A stretch of DNA of 7,835 nucleotides from Deltaproteobacteria bacterium (GTDB lineage: Bacteria > Myxococcota > Polyangia > Haliangiales > Haliangiaceae). The position numbers were made by a program, and so were the translations under genes. The first letter of the stretch is position 1. Each line of letters opens with the position of its first letter. Location of the stretch: contig JAGSPR010000356.1 in NCBI GenBank assembly GCA_018262455.1, positions 1 through 7,835 on the forward strand, in the 5' to 3' direction. Positions 1 through 6,989 of the stretch are shown here, one piece after another. The notes under the pieces are model-generated. The model was not told where the DNA came from. It was given only the letters and a program-made list of their open reading frames with translations, and made no database searches.

Positions 1-83
1 AACCGGTCGCGATCAAGACCCCGACGAGCCACGTGCATCTCGTCGACCACGGAACGACCGAGCGATGCCGCGTCATTCCATGA
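1..83 (+). CDS. 3' end of an upstream gene (partial), unknown product
   Basis: Reading from base 3 gives an open frame into the window start, ending with TGA at 81-83. The last residues read roughly VAIKTPTSHVHLVDHG...RVIP. Third codon positions in this frame are mostly G or C, as in the clear genes of the window, while the other plus frames look random here. Only about 26 codons are visible, so no family can be named. The short hydrophilic tail has no recognisable motif. The call rests on codon bias and an open frame, so this could still be chance. Confidence 0.4.
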   Translation, partial: PVAIKTPTSHVHLVDHGTTERCRVIP

Positions 84-90
84 ACATGTC

Positions 91-367
91 ATGGAACCGC
101 TGCGACGCTCGCGCGATGACTTGCATCGTATAGTCGACGGACACCGCGCTCGACCATCTGCCTCCCGGCAGCTGACGCGCGAAGGGCGGGCTCAGTCGAT
201 CAAGCTGATCGACTCGATGTCGCGCACGTACGGGCCGATCATGGTCGCCGCCGGCTGGCCATCCGGCGCCGTCGACACCGGCGTCCGTCGCACCAAAGCC
301 CACGCATTGGCCCGCAGTCTACGCCACGGTATGGACGGATGTCCGTCGTCGAAATGGATCGTCTGCC
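91..367 (+). other. Unrecognised ORF remnant upstream of the broken TA pair
   Basis: A plus-strand frame opens with ATG at 91 and runs without a stop into the antitoxin remnant, where it continues in the antitoxin's N-terminal frame. The first part (MEPLRRSRDD..., then LIDSMSRTYGPIM near residues 40-52) has about three quarters G/C at third positions, a weak coding sign. I recognise no family. There is no clear Shine-Dalgarno sequence before 91. Since the stretch directly downstream is frameshifted and truncated, this is best seen as a decayed hypothetical gene, or non-coding DNA that happens to be open. I see no RNA gene or mobile-element end in it. Confidence 0.2.
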
Positions 368-370
368 ATG

Positions 371-619
371 ATGTCGCTGTGGCGACCGCCGACGTCCTGA
401 CTGAGATCCTTCGGCTTCCTGCCGAAGAACGAGCCCGCCTCTGCTCTCGAGCTTCTCCGCAGTCTCGATGGAGAGCCGGACGCGGATGCGAGCTCGGCGT
501 GGGATGCCGAGCTCGAACGTCGAGGTGCCGAGGTCGATGCCGGCACCGCCGAGACGTTTACGCTCGATGAGTATCGAGCACACGTCCGGGCTCGCAGAGC
601 TGCTCGCGCTGGTCGATGA
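371..619 (+). pseudogene. Addiction-module antitoxin (TIGR02574/PF09720 type), frameshifted
   Basis: Two pieces in different frames join into one recognisable antitoxin. Frame 1 (about 376-441) gives ADVLTEILRLPAEERARL, and frame 2 (443-619) gives ALELLRSLDGEP, then SAWDAELERRGAEVDAG and TFTLDEYRAHVRARRAAR before TGA. The order LPxEERxxLxxxLLxSLD, then W-x-x-E-hydrophobic-x-R-R, is the hallmark of the short antitoxins paired with ParE/RelE toxins (established for the family). An extra T at about 442 breaks the frame. A second lesion is probable near 371-378, because the nearby ATGs at 368 and 371 lie in frame 2, which meets a stop at 398-400. Rebuilt length is about 75-80 residues, normal for the family. 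Such proteins neutralise a co-encoded toxin and repress their own operon; this copy should be inactive. Confidence 0.75.
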
Positions 620-737
620 CGGTACGGATTCACCGGATGGTCCGTCGTCGAGATCGACCACGAGGTCGACTACTACGAATCACGACATCCTGGCCTCGGG
701 GCGCCTTCCGGAAGGCATCCCTGGGAGATCACATCTA
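616..737 (+). pseudogene. ParE/RelE-type toxin remnant, frameshifted and truncated
   Basis: An ATG at 616-618 overlaps the antitoxin stop (617-619), the usual arrangement in type II TA operons. The first codons read MTVRIHR in frame 1. The family-like stretch then continues in frame 2 (from 644) as VVEIDHEVDYYESRHPGLGA, matching the conserved first helix of ParE/RelE toxins (pattern A/V-x-x-Y-Y-E-x-x-x-P-G-L-G). A one-base insertion between about 631 and 644 explains the switch. After the PGLG segment, near 701, similarity stops; the beta-sheet core and C-terminal catalytic or gyrase-binding part of a roughly 95-100-residue toxin are absent. The following minus-strand gene ends at 739. This is a dead 5' fragment. 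Confidence 0.65.
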
Positions 738-738
738 G

Positions 739-1752
739 CTACGCCGGCTTGCCGGTCGCGAGGTCCCACGCGCGCAGCAGGAATTGCGGTTCCGCGCGGA
801 CAATGACTCGTGTCGCGGAGAGCGCGGCGTAGAAGATCTGGCGCGGGCTGTCGAGGGGCGCACGCCATTGCTCGCCCTTGGTGGTGTAGACCGCCAGCGT
901 GAATTCCGTGGGCCCTGTGTCCGGCGTGCGCGCGATCACCGCGGCCGCGTGGTCGCCAGATCCTGCGAGGTGCAGGAGCACTTCGTCTGGTTTCAGGGAA
1001 TGCCGGGCGATCGGCTTCGCCTCGGTGCCTTCGAGGGAGACGAGCGCGATCTTGTCGAAGTTATCACTGGCCCACAACGTCCGCGGCCCAGGCCCGGGGG
1101 CGAGGTGCCGGCTACCGCCGGCCCACGTGTAGCTCGACAGCTTGGTCGCGTCCGCATGGAGGATCGCGGTGATGTTCGAAACCGCGATCGTGCCATCGGA
1201 GAATGCGGCGAACCCGGGAAGCGTGTTCTCGGGAAGCGGGTGGGTGACGTTCGGGACGAGCATGCCCGCCAGCTTGTCAGTGCCGAACTGTTCGCGAGAG
1301 ACGCTCCGGTCATCGACCTCCCAGAGCTCGTTCGGCTTCTCTGTAGGTGCCAGGAGCTTGCCGTGGGAGGCGTAGGAAGCCTTCGATCGCCCCGCGACCA
1401 GGTGGTGTAGAAGCGGAGCCCCCGCTGCGGGAGCCACGCGGACCGCGAGCGATCGATCGCGGAGCACCGTGAAGGTCGTGACGTCCGTCAGGGGGAGTCG
1501 CGAGATTTCAGCGAGTGCTGCGTCGCGGCGAATCAGGACGCCGTCGCGAACCTCGAGCAGCTCATCGCCATCGAACGAGAATGGGGCAGGGCCGTCGGCC
1601 CTCGAGTACCCGGGGCCTGCTGGCTGATAGTGCATGGTCGGCTTCGTCGGACCTACGCCCGTCTCCTTGGTCGAAGTGCGTGTGCCTCGATCGCACGCGA
1701 GTAACGGCGTGAGGCCCAGTGCTGCGCTGAACTGACGTCGGCTCCACGTCAT
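739..1752 (-). CDS. Tat-type lipoprotein with beta-propeller-like body
   Basis: The protein has 337 residues. Its N-terminus is a lipoprotein signal with a twin-arginine motif (S4-R-R-Q-F8), a short hydrophobic stretch and a lipobox L17-L-A-C20, so C20 should be lipidated after export in folded form by Tat. Asp at +2 would favour inner-membrane retention by the E. coli rule, which may not hold in myxobacteria. A Ser/Thr/Pro-rich linker (about 21-45) leads into repeated short beta-strand units (for example LWEVDDRSVS, GTIAVSNITAIL, TLWASDNFDKIALVS), ending in a WDLATGK repeat typical of WD40/PQQ-like propellers. No catalytic residues are evident. Its ATG overlaps the stop of the large upstream gene (TGATG) and has no strong Shine-Dalgarno sequence, so translation is probably coupled. 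The C-terminus stops directly after the WDLATGK unit and may be clipped. Possible roles are an accessory or immunity protein for the upstream product. Confidence 0.8.
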   Translation of the reverse strand: MTWSRRQFSAALGLTPLLACDRGTRTSTKETGVGPTKPTMHYQPAGPGYSRADGPAPFSFDGDELLEVRDGVLIRRDAALAEISRLPLTDVTTFTVLRDRSLAVRVAPAAGAPLLHHLVAGRSKASYASHGKLLAPTEKPNELWEVDDRSVSREQFGTDKLAGMLVPNVTHPLPENTLPGFAAFSDGTIAVSNITAILHADATKLSSYTWAGGSRHLAPGPGPRTLWASDNFDKIALVSLEGTEAKPIARHSLKPDEVLLHLAGSGDHAAAVIARTPDTGPTEFTLAVYTTKGEQWRAPLDSPRQIFYAALSATRVIVRAEPQFLLRAWDLATGKPA

Positions 1753-4700
1753 CAGTAGAGAGCTTCGATGGTGGCCAGCTGCGCGGGTGTGGATGCAGTG
1801 GCCGCCTTCTTCTTGAACTCATCCAGCTTGGTCGAGCTGATCCCCTTGGCCTGCAGGCGCGCTTCGGTGGCCACCTGCGCCGCGTCGGTGTTGAACACCT
1901 TGTCGCGCATGACGTCGAACTCTCTCCGGCGAAGCGACTGCGCGTCCTGTGCGGAGGCCAGCGTGGTACGTGCCGTCGCCAGCTGCGCATCGATCGCAAC
2001 CGTCTGCAGCGGGTTGAGCGATGCGCCAGCGGTCTTCAGTGCCTCGAGCCTGGTGATGTCCGCCTGCGCATCGCTCACGGCTTTCTCGGGCCGTGTGACG
2101 AGATCCTTGTGGAGCATCTCGGGGACCTGGACCGCCTTGGCGTAGTGCTCGGCGAACATCTCGTTGTCATTCGTTCGTGCGTAGCCCCACGTATCCGTGT
2201 CTCCGCTGGCACCCAGCTCGTGCTGCCCTTTGGCCGGGATTGCGCCTGCGTTGGTCGAGCGATAGTGGTGGGGCCCCGTCGCCGGATCGTTTGGATCGAC
2301 GCGAAAGTCCTTGTTGCTGTCGGTGACGTAGCTGCGGCTCGTGTAGTGATTCTGTCGTCCCGCTTCGAGGAGCGCGAGCTGTGGCGCCGCAAGGCCGGTC
2401 GACGCAGCATCGTGCGTCTGCCACCCCATGATCCGTTTGTACTCGGCGTAATCGGCCGCATCGCGGTCCTGCATGTCATGGCCGAGCTCGTGCGTGACCG
2501 TCATCTCGAGCGGCGAGACTCTGCTGGACCGCGTAGCGAGCGCCGGATCGACCAGCTCTCGAAGGTCGCCTGCGTGGCGCATGTCGTTTCCGGACAGGCC
2601 CGCGCCCTTGTCGCCGATGAGGATGTCGCCGCCTCCCGAGGAGCCGGCGAGCCAGGTCGGCTGGTTGTCCCACGGAATCTGCTCGGTTCGCTTCATTTGC
2701 TTGAGGTTCGGGTTTCCGGCGAGGTGTGCATCCGGGAGCTGGGCCAACGTGTTGTCGAGCATCTTGAGCTCGTCATTCTTCCAGTGGATGTGGCTGCCGA
2801 GGGCGCTGCCGTTGGCGCCGCTGATCCGAGCGCCACCCTCGTTCGTGAAGTTCATGTTGTACTTCATCTCCATCGCGTGCTCGGTGTCCTTGCGCGCGAT
2901 GAGATCGTTGACGTCGGTGATCGAGAGCGCCTTGCCGGTCGTCGCGGCCTGCTGGTGCATGAACGCCATCTCCTCATCGACCTCGCCATGGGTGCTCTTC
3001 GCGGCGGTATCGCGCGCGGCGTGACGACGCTGCGATTCCGCATCAGTGCCGGGCTTGTCCCGCGCGACATCGGCGGTGACATGCGCCTTGTGATACGTGC
3101 CCCAGAGCTGCAGCTTGCGTTCGGGGTCTGCGGTGTTCTTGACGAGGGCCGCGAGCTCCTCGCGCTTCCCCTCGGGGACGCCGATCAACAGATTCTGGAA
3201 CTGCTCGGCGGACAGCTTCGCGATCGCATCGCCTTGCAGGTGCGGAGGGAGCCCCGTGAGGACGCGCATGCCGGCTGTCGCCTTGTCGTCGCTGGGGCCA
3301 AAGACGCTGTCTCCATCGAGCGCCTTGGTGGTGGTGGCGAGGGCGTCGTCGAGCCACGTCTTGTCGATCGTGGTCGCGACACTGTTCGCCATGGTCGCGA
3401 GCTGCATCGTCGCGTTCGCTGCCTGCAGGTCGTACCCGGCGAGATCCTTGGCGGCGGCGGCGACATCCTTGCCCTGGCGGGCATTGCTGAACCCGACGAG
3501 CTCCTTGGTCGCGTCGGCGCCGACCGCGTGGATCGCGTCGCGACCTCGCTTGGCCGCACTGGCGATGTCGCGATCCGTGGACTTGTTCGCGCTAACGATG
3601 CGCTTGCGGGCGTCGTGGACGAAGGTCGCGATCGCTGCGCGGGCCCTCGCGCCTTCGGCCCGGATCTGCTGCGCGCGGACGTCGTTCTCGGCGGAGAGGG
3701 TCGACTCGCCGTGCTTCGCATGACGCTTCATCGCGGCGTTCGCGGTCTGGTCGGAGCCGTCGAGGCTCGCGAGCTCTCGGCCCATCGTACGCAGGCGCCG
3801 GGTGAGGTCGACATCGGCGGTTGCCGCGAGGTCTGCCCGCAGCTTGGCGACCTTGGCCTCGACCTGCGCCTTCGCGCTCGCGTGGGTCGAGCGGATCTTG
3901 GTGGCGGTCTCTGCTTTGAGGGCGTCGCCGCGGATCTTGCCGGCAGCGCTCTCGGCGGACATCGCACCGGACGCACCGGCTGCGGCGCCGGTCGCCTGCG
4001 TCGTGAAGCCCGAGCGCTCGATCTCCATGCGCGCCTGAGCGAGCGCGCCGAGCATCTCCATCTCGTTGTTCGCGATCGTCGACTGGGTCTGGATCCGGTC
4101 GCCCTGCTTGGTCTCCTCGGTCGTGATGGCGTGCTGCGCCGCCTCGGTGCGAGCACTCTGCGTTGCGATCAGCTTCTCGCCGTCGGCCGCGAGCTTCTGC
4201 GACGACAGCTCGGCCTGCATCAGGATCGCGCCGGACTGCATGCCCGCGATCGTGGTGGCCTGGACCGCGCGGGTTGCGTTGCCGCCAGCCTGCATCGCTT
4301 TGCCCGCGCCGATCGAGGTGGCGGCGCTCGCCAGCGGCGCACCCGCGGCACGCGGAGCGGCAACGTGCGTGGCGATGTGAGGGTTCACGTCCTCGGTGAG
4401 GATCTGGTCGCGCGTCGAGCCGTGCCAGCCACGCTCGAACTCGGCGGCCTTGCCGAGCGTCGCGCGCTGCTTGGTCACCTCGCGTGCGTTCTTCGTGGTC
4501 TCCGTGGCGATCTGTTTCTGGTTGTCGCGATCCTGGGTGGCGATGTCGCCCTTGAGCGAACTGTCGCCCGCGCTGGCGGCAGAGGAGGTCTTGCGCTCCT
4601 GGGTTCCGATCTCACCGTCGAGCTGCTTCTGCTCGGCGGTGAACGTCCGATCGAGCTCGGTGAGCTGTCGCTGCAGCCCGACATCGAGGTCGGTGAGCTC

Positions 4701-5146
4701 CTTGGTGCCGGCTGCGTTGATCTGCCCGAGCATGGCGGCGCGATCGGGCGGCGCGGTCTTCGCCGGATCGGTGACTTTGGGGAGGACTGCTGGCGCAGTT
4801 TGCGCCACCCCGAATGAGCCAGTGCCGAGCCCGAACAGGTCGGCGCGCTGATCGACGTCAGCGAGCTGCTTGCCAGCGAGATCGTCGAGCTGGGCGAGGG
4901 CGACGTGCGGCTGGTCCGGCAGCCCGCCGACCGCGCTCTCGAGCGTGTCGATCGCGAGCCGCCGAGGTCGAAGCCGCGCCCCGGTTCGCCGAGGGTGGGG
5001 CCGAGGAGGGCCGATTCGTCATTGGGCGCGCGGTTCCACGGATCCGCGTGGGCAGGTGGCATCGCGGTCGGATCCGGACCGTCGAGGGCGTGCCCGTCCC
5101 GGGTCCCGGCGTCGTGCTGCTTGGGTGGTTCGAGGAACTCCGACAT
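1752..5146 (-). CDS. Large Ala-rich coiled-coil protein with C-terminal HELGH zinc-peptidase-like domain (frameshifted near 5' end)
   Basis: The open stretch 4808-1752 (GTG, 1018 codons) is not the whole gene. Convincing coding sequence continues upstream in frame to about 4958 (LAIDTLESAVGGLPDQP...), and before that, one base out of register, from ATG 5146 (MSEFLEPPKQHDAG...), which has an AGGTAGG ribosome site four bases upstream. Rebuilt length is about 1131 residues (numbering below). Residues 1-63 are polar and Pro/Asp-rich with no signal peptide. About 115-560 are Ala/Gln/Thr/Lys-rich, almost Pro-free and heptad-like, so probably a long helix or coiled coil. About 628-698 is a compact segment (LTGLPPHLQGDAIAKLS). 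H886-E-L-G-H890 is a zinc motif (bases 2478-2492). The segment ending FAEHYAKA carries E1000, a candidate third ligand, as in gluzincin toxin peptidases. A helical tail follows. I infer a metallopeptidase, perhaps a secreted effector; the family was not recognised. Confidence 0.8.
4945..4985 (-). other. Frameshift site inside the large peptidase-like gene
   Basis: The upstream frame (codon triplets ending at 4958) reads GEPGRGFDLGG and then turns into Arg/Ser-rich nonsense. The downstream frame reads Arg/Pro nonsense before about 4958 and then LAIDTLESAVGG. Joining GFDLGG to LAIDTLES requires re-reading one base, which equals a one-base loss in the DNA. No X-XXY-YYZ slippery heptamer is visible, so a mutation or an assembly error is likelier than programmed frameshifting. 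Confidence 0.75.
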
Positions 5147-5203
5147 GCCGCCTACCTGATACGCCCGAGCAGCGAGGATACCCCGTGTAGTACCGTGCCC
5201 GGG
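5147..5203. promoter_or_regulatory. Divergent intergenic region
   Basis: These 57 bases separate the start of the minus-strand peptidase-like gene (ATG 5146) from the plus-strand gene at 5204, so both promoters must lie here or inside the flanking genes. On the minus strand AGGTAGG (5157-5151) is a good ribosome site. On the plus strand no comparable site precedes 5204. The stretch is somewhat less GC-rich than its surroundings, with GGATAC and GTAGTACC that form a loose, imperfect inverted repeat around 5176-5194. I cannot assign -35/-10 boxes with confidence. Confidence 0.35.
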
Positions 5204-5995
5204 ATGATTCCTGCAGCGCCCCGCGGCTGGACGCAGCGGTTCAGCGCGAACCTCGTGGTGTACGAGGCGCCCGACGGCGGGAGTCGCATCCGGTGTCACC
5301 AGCAGATGCCGCTCGAGCCGATCTCGAAGGCGGTCGCCCGTGTCGCAGGCGACGCGCGCATCGAAGACACGCGACGGGTCGTGAGCGGCGAGGGCGAGTA
5401 CGGGGCGTTGTGTCGAGTCGGCGAGCGCGTGGTCGCGGTGCTGTTCGCGGATGCGCACGCGATCGTGATCGAGGGCAGCGTACGACACGCGGATGTCGTG
5501 CTCGATCTGCTGATTCGCTGGAAGCTCGAGCTCGGCCTGCGTCCACGGCGCGCGCTCTATGAGCCGCCGCCCGGGTGGCGGCCGATGCCGAACGCACTCG
5601 CCACGACGTGGTTCCCGCCCGGTTTTCCCGGCGATCACGCCGAGCTCGTGATCTATCCGACGGCCCCGACCACGAGCACGCCGCACGACGAGCTCGCGCA
5701 GCTGATCGCGGTCGAGGCTGCGAGTCTCGTCGGCGAGATCCGCGAGGTCCCGCTCGAGACGGAGCACGGGCTGATCGGCACGCACGCGACGCTGGCGATC
5801 GCGGCGAGAGGCGGCGTTGTCGTTCACCGCGATCTCGTGTTGCTGCGCCGAGAACCGTATCGCTACGCGCTCAAGCTCGAGTGGACCGGCGAGGCGCGCC
5901 ATCGCGAGGTCTTGCTCGCGGTCGTCCGCTCATTGCAGCCGCTGCCGGTGCAACCTTCTCGTGACGGCGCCTCGCAGGTGCACTGGGTCGACTGA
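5204..5995 (+). CDS. Probable tandem Mog1/PsbP (DcrB/DUF1795)-like protein
   Basis: The protein has 263 residues from ATG 5204; an in-frame GTG at 5195 is the alternative start. The open frame extends further upstream, but that part is the shadow of the divergent gene. There is no signal peptide or membrane segment, so it should be cytoplasmic. Two halves share the same plan. Residues about 9-115 start W-x-x-x-F, pass beta strands (VVAVLFADAHAIVIEG) and end in a helix. Residues about 122-250 start PPGWRPMPNALATTWFPPGFPG, have a central helix (HDELAQLIAVEAASL), strands (HRDLVLLRREPYRYALKLEW) and a last helix (VLLAVVRSLQPLP). This strand-helix order with a final short helix resembles the Mog1/PsbP fold of DcrB and of the EagR (DUF1795) chaperones of type VI effectors; that fold call is by eye. 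Its stop overlaps the next start (TGATG). A role as chaperone for the divergent product is inference. Confidence 0.75.
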   Translation: MIPAAPRGWTQRFSANLVVYEAPDGGSRIRCHQQMPLEPISKAVARVAGDARIEDTRRVVSGEGEYGALCRVGERVVAVLFADAHAIVIEGSVRHADVVLDLLIRWKLELGLRPRRALYEPPPGWRPMPNALATTWFPPGFPGDHAELVIYPTAPTTSTPHDELAQLIAVEAASLVGEIREVPLETEHGLIGTHATLAIAARGGVVVHRDLVLLRREPYRYALKLEWTGEARHREVLLAVVRSLQPLPVQPSRDGASQVHWVD

Positions 5996-6345
5996 TGCGC
6001 CTCGAGCTCGAGCCACCCGGCAGCGAGGACGTCCGCCTCACGGTAAGCGAGCTCATCGCATTGCCAGACGATCAGCGTGCGTGGATCGACAGCGCGCTCG
6101 GAGACGCCGAGCGGATCAGCGACGACCACGTGCGGACGCGAACCGGGTGGCCGGTGCGGATCGTGGTCACCTGCACGAGCGAGACCTGGCGAGCGCACGC
6201 GTTCTACGCATTCTTCGAGCACGCTGCGGTGGCGGTGCTGACCGCCGGCTCGGAGGATCGACTGCGTGCGTGCACGCCGGTGCTGCAGACAGCCATGCCG
6301 TGCTGGCGCGATGGAATCGCGGCGCTCTCCGAGCTGTGGGATTAG
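5995..6345 (+). CDS. Small conserved-looking hypothetical protein, coupled partner
   Basis: The protein has 116 residues. Its ATG (5995-5997) shares one base with the upstream TGA, so the two genes are almost certainly cotranscribed and translationally coupled. It is acidic and soluble, without a signal peptide. The N-terminal part (LTVSELIALPDDQRAWIDSA) suggests a helix. The later part (TGWPVRIVVT, then AHAFYAFFEHAAVAVLT, then a helix around RLRACTPVLQTAMPCW) resembles the strand-strand-helix second half of a Mog1/PsbP-like domain, that is, a single, shorter relative of the upstream protein. I do not recognise a named family. Codon bias and tight spacing support a real gene. No terminator hairpin with a T-run follows. 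Confidence 0.7.
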   Translation: MRLELEPPGSEDVRLTVSELIALPDDQRAWIDSALGDAERISDDHVRTRTGWPVRIVVTCTSETWRAHAFYAFFEHAAVAVLTAGSEDRLRACTPVLQTAMPCWRDGIAALSELWD

Positions 6346-6512
6346 CGAAATGACCCTCATCGAGCGCTTCTCGCTCAATGCGTGCCAGCGTCCGCGAGCG
6401 CTGAAGTTCCATGTCCTGCGCGCGACTGTCGTGATGGTCTGACGACGTGGGGGTTACCTGCATATCCCCTTGATGAGGCCGCAGTCCCGGCGGATGTTCG
6501 CAAGGCCGCAGC
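6346..6512. other. Intergenic stretch without a supported gene
   Basis: About 170 bases between the 116-residue gene and the groEL fragment. A 30-codon ORF starts at 6350, four bases after the previous stop, and ends at 6442; it lacks a ribosome site and recognisable features. A weak inverted repeat (GTCGT 6428-6432 / ACGAC 6442-6446) is present without a T-run. No upstream part of GroEL is readable here in any plus frame. Confidence 0.4.
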
Positions 6513-6962
6513 GTGAAAGCCATCGCCCGATCCCAGCCAAGAGAACCCTGGCGGGCAATTCGCCGCACAGGCGAGGCAGAGACCTTTCTCGTCGCCGCTG
6601 CCACGCCGCTGCCAGACGTCACGGAACGCGAGGAGGCCGCGTGCGAAGGTGACGAGCGCACGGGCCTCAAGATCCTCGAGAGCGCGCTCGAGACGCCGAC
6701 GCGGGCGATCGCGGAGAACTCCGGGTTCGACGACGGCGTCGTCGTGGAGCACATGCGTTCCGGGACGGGGAACTACGGGTTCGATGCCGCCCGCGGTACC
6801 TACTGTGATCTCGCGGAGGCCGGCATCATCGATCCCACCAAGGTGGTGCGGCTGGCGCTCGAGAATGCGGTGTCGGTCGCGAGCGTCTTGCTGCTCAGCG
6901 AAGCCACGATGACCGAGCCACCGGAGCCGGTGAAGACCGAGCACCAGGCCCTCGAAGCGTGA
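6513..6962 (+). pseudogene. groEL: GroEL C-terminal fragment
   Basis: An open frame from GTG 6513 gives 149 residues. From about residue 47 (bases 6651 on) it follows the end of GroEL/Cpn60: GLKILESALETPTRAIAENSG, then VVVEHMRSGTGNYGFDAA, AGIIDPTKVVRLALENAVSVAS and LLLSEATMTE. This corresponds to roughly the last 100 residues of the 545-residue chaperonin, the C-terminal part of the equatorial domain. Everything else is missing: the N-terminal ATP site (GDGTT), the whole apical substrate-binding domain and the catalytic Asp of the intermediate domain. The tail ends without the Gly/Met-rich repeat found in many GroELs. Residues 1-40 do not look like GroEL, and no earlier GroEL segment is readable upstream. 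It cannot act as a chaperonin. The preserved frame and codon bias suggest a recent truncation or a stray recombined fragment; expression as a small protein is possible but unsupported. Confidence 0.8.
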
Positions 6963-6977
6963 CCGCCACGCAGGCGG
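6963..6977. terminator. Small GC hairpin between convergent genes
   Basis: CCGCC-ACGCA-GGCGG forms a perfect 5-bp stem with a 5-base loop, starting directly after the stop of the groEL fragment and 12 bases before the stop of the opposing lipoprotein gene. Its position suits a bidirectional terminator, but there is no T-run on either strand and such short GC stems are common at this base composition. Confidence 0.25.
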
Positions 6978-6989
6978 CGCTGGACGCGG

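Noticed and set aside
239..661. Minus-strand ORFs 239-661 and 319-633
   Set aside because: Opposite the rebuilt TA remnants, with Arg/Ser-rich shadow composition and no family-like motif.
784..1410. 208-codon plus-strand ORF
   Set aside because: Antisense to the lipoprotein gene, Arg-rich composition, no ribosome site or recognisable domain.
2109..4817. 902-codon plus-strand open frame opposite the large peptidase-like gene
   Set aside because: It is a GC-bias shadow: it is Arg/Gly/Leu-rich without domains, while the minus strand shows a coherent helical protein with a zinc motif.
4814..5203. 5' extension of the gene starting at 5204
   Set aside because: This part overlaps the divergent gene's N-terminus antisense and is Arg-rich; the coherent protein starts at ATG 5204 (or GTG 5195).
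4475..5902. 475-codon minus-strand ORF
   Set aside because: Only the part from ATG 5146 to about 4958 is coding (the N-terminus of the large gene). Upstream it is antisense to the 5204 gene and downstream it is an out-of-frame shadow.
6350..6442. 30-codon ORF just after the 116-residue gene
   Set aside because: No ribosome site, no recognisable pattern, and chance ORFs of this length are common.
6375..6944. Minus-strand ORFs covering the groEL fragment
   Set aside because: The plus strand has clear GroEL similarity; the minus frames are shadows.
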